From NCBI GenBank assembly GCA_037131655.1, contig JBAXQP010000166.1, positions 1 through 6,269 on the forward strand: 6,269 bases of DNA. The letters run 5' to 3'. A program made the position numbers and the translations under genes. Shown here piece after piece: positions 5,784 to 6,269 of the stretch. The notes below the pieces were generated by a model. That model saw only the letters and a list, made by a program, of their open reading frames with translations. It searched no databases and was not told the origin of the DNA. Source of the stretch: a bacterium. GTDB taxonomy: Bacteria; Armatimonadota; Fimbriimonadia; Fimbriimonadales; JBAXQP01. Numbering within the stretch: position 1 is the first letter of the stretch; every line of letters starts with the position of its first letter.

Positions 5784-6269
5784 TTTATGCAAGCGCATGA
5801 CAAACAGTTCCGAATAGGAACGATGAGCAGGGTTCTGCGGGTGTCCAGGAGTGGGTACTACTGCTGGTGCGATCGTCCTGCAAGCAAAAGGGCGAAGGAG
5901 AACGAAAAGCTCCTTCTTAGGATAGAGACTGCCCACAAGGACAGCAAGAAGCGCTACGGCAGTCCGCGTATTCACCAGCAACTCGTCAAGGACGGGGTTG
6001 CCTGTAGCCGAGGGCGCGTGGCCAGACTGATGAGAGAGGCGGGAATTCGCGCCAAGCAAAAGCGAAAGTTCGTGCTCACCACTGCCTCAAACCATGATCT
6101 TCCGGTGGCGGAGAACCTACTCAATCGGCAATTTGACGTTGCAACGCTCAATACCGTATGGACAGCGGATATTACATATGTGCCGACAGAAGAAGGATGG
6201 CTGTATCTGGGTGTGGTGATGGACTTGTGTTCCAAAGGGATCGCCGGATGGTCCATGGATGAGCGGATG
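5772..6269 (+). CDS. IS3-family transposase OrfB (DDE catalytic part, partial)
   Basis: The frame is open for 166 codons to the window edge, with no stop. OrfB, normally as part of the OrfAB fusion, cuts and joins DNA with an RNase H-fold DDE domain. Residues 44-100 form the helical HTH_21 region, including RYGSPRIHQQL (61-71) and RVARLMREAGIRAKQKRKF (82-100). The integrase core begins around 127 with NTVWTADITYVPT, where Asp133 is the first catalytic acid. VVMDLCSKGIAGWSM follows, where Asp151 is the second. The catalytic Glu and the following K/R motif lie past the edge. The annotated start is the ATG that overlaps the orfA stop in an ATGA, but the functional product most likely begins at orfA through the frameshift. 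The residue Cys153, where many relatives have Phe, is a minor change. Confidence 0.9.
   Translation, partial: MRYQFMQAHDKQFRIGTMSRVLRVSRSGYYCWCDRPASKRAKENEKLLLRIETAHKDSKKRYGSPRIHQQLVKDGVACSRGRVARLMREAGIRAKQKRKFVLTTASNHDLPVAENLLNRQFDVATLNTVWTADITYVPTEEGWLYLGVVMDLCSKGIAGWSMDERM

Larger units (their letters stand above)
5455..6269 (+). mobile_element. IS3-family insertion sequence, left part (continues past the window)
   Basis: The element starts with a TG-initiated terminal inverted repeat at about 5455. It carries orfA (5506-5775) and orfB in the -1 frame (5772 onward), the standard IS3-family layout. The transposase is an OrfAB fusion made by -1 frameshifting; OrfA alone usually tunes transposition. 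The left end, with CCCCC, an A-rich block and GGACACC, resembles the IS3 group, but I would not name the exact subgroup. Both frames are open and the motifs intact, so this may be an active or recent copy. The third catalytic residue (Glu) and the right end lie outside. The target duplication (3-4 bp) cannot be determined; the four bases before the end are AAAA. Confidence 0.92.

Noticed and set aside
5571..6059. Open frame of 162 codons on the minus strand opposite the transposase
   Set aside because: OrfA and OrfB on the plus strand carry intact conserved motifs here; the antisense frame has none.
1..6269. CRISPR array, tRNA, rRNA, or a defence or biosynthetic system
   Set aside because: I saw no regularly spaced repeats and no RNA gene; all large ORFs are explained by purine, riboflavin, protease, signalling and IS functions.

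Overview
This window is from a bacterial chromosome of moderate GC content. It holds housekeeping genes, a signalling gene and the left part of an insertion sequence. I cannot name the organism. The gene order riboflavin synthase - RibBA - lumazine synthase is the one in Bacillota-type rib operons. The membrane-anchored, single-PDZ HtrA and the CBS-CBS-GGDEF protein also fit a Gram-positive-like or deep-branching lineage such as Bacillota or Armatimonadota. This placement is an inference from gene order and architecture only.

Positions 1-3831 (+ strand) look like one transcription unit: the 3' end of purA (adenylosuccinate synthetase), ribE (riboflavin synthase), ribBA (bifunctional DHBP synthase / GTP cyclohydrolase II), ribH (lumazine synthase) and an htrA/degP-type serine protease. 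The gaps are 6, 12 and 22 bp, and the last junction is a TTGA start/stop overlap. RibBA supplies both precursors of the pathway: the pyrimidine branch from GTP and the four-carbon unit from ribulose 5-phosphate. RibH condenses them to lumazine and RibE dismutates lumazine to riboflavin. The deaminase/reductase RibD is absent from this stretch and must be encoded elsewhere. No FMN riboswitch can sit directly before ribE, because only 6 bp separate it from purA.

Positions 3844-5139 (- strand) encode a protein with two CBS domains, a diguanylate cyclase (GGDEF) domain and a C-terminal module that looks like the LeuA regulatory domain. The gene converges on htrA with only 12 bp between the stops. 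An in-frame 44-codon hydrophobic ORF (5147-5281, - strand) ends 7 nt before its start and may be a small leader gene.

Positions 5140-5454 are an AT-rich intergenic region. It includes the 5' part of a possible small membrane-protein ORF on the + strand (from 5334). This ORF is interrupted at about 5455 by an IS3-family insertion sequence that runs off the right edge. The IS shows a left terminal inverted repeat, orfA, and orfB in the -1 frame. Between the two frames is a complete programmed -1 frameshift signal: an SD-like element, a run of seven A, and a stem-loop. I see no CRISPR array, rRNA, tRNA or defence system. The most unusual items are the three-part signalling protein, with its LeuA-like module, and the frameshift cassette of the IS.
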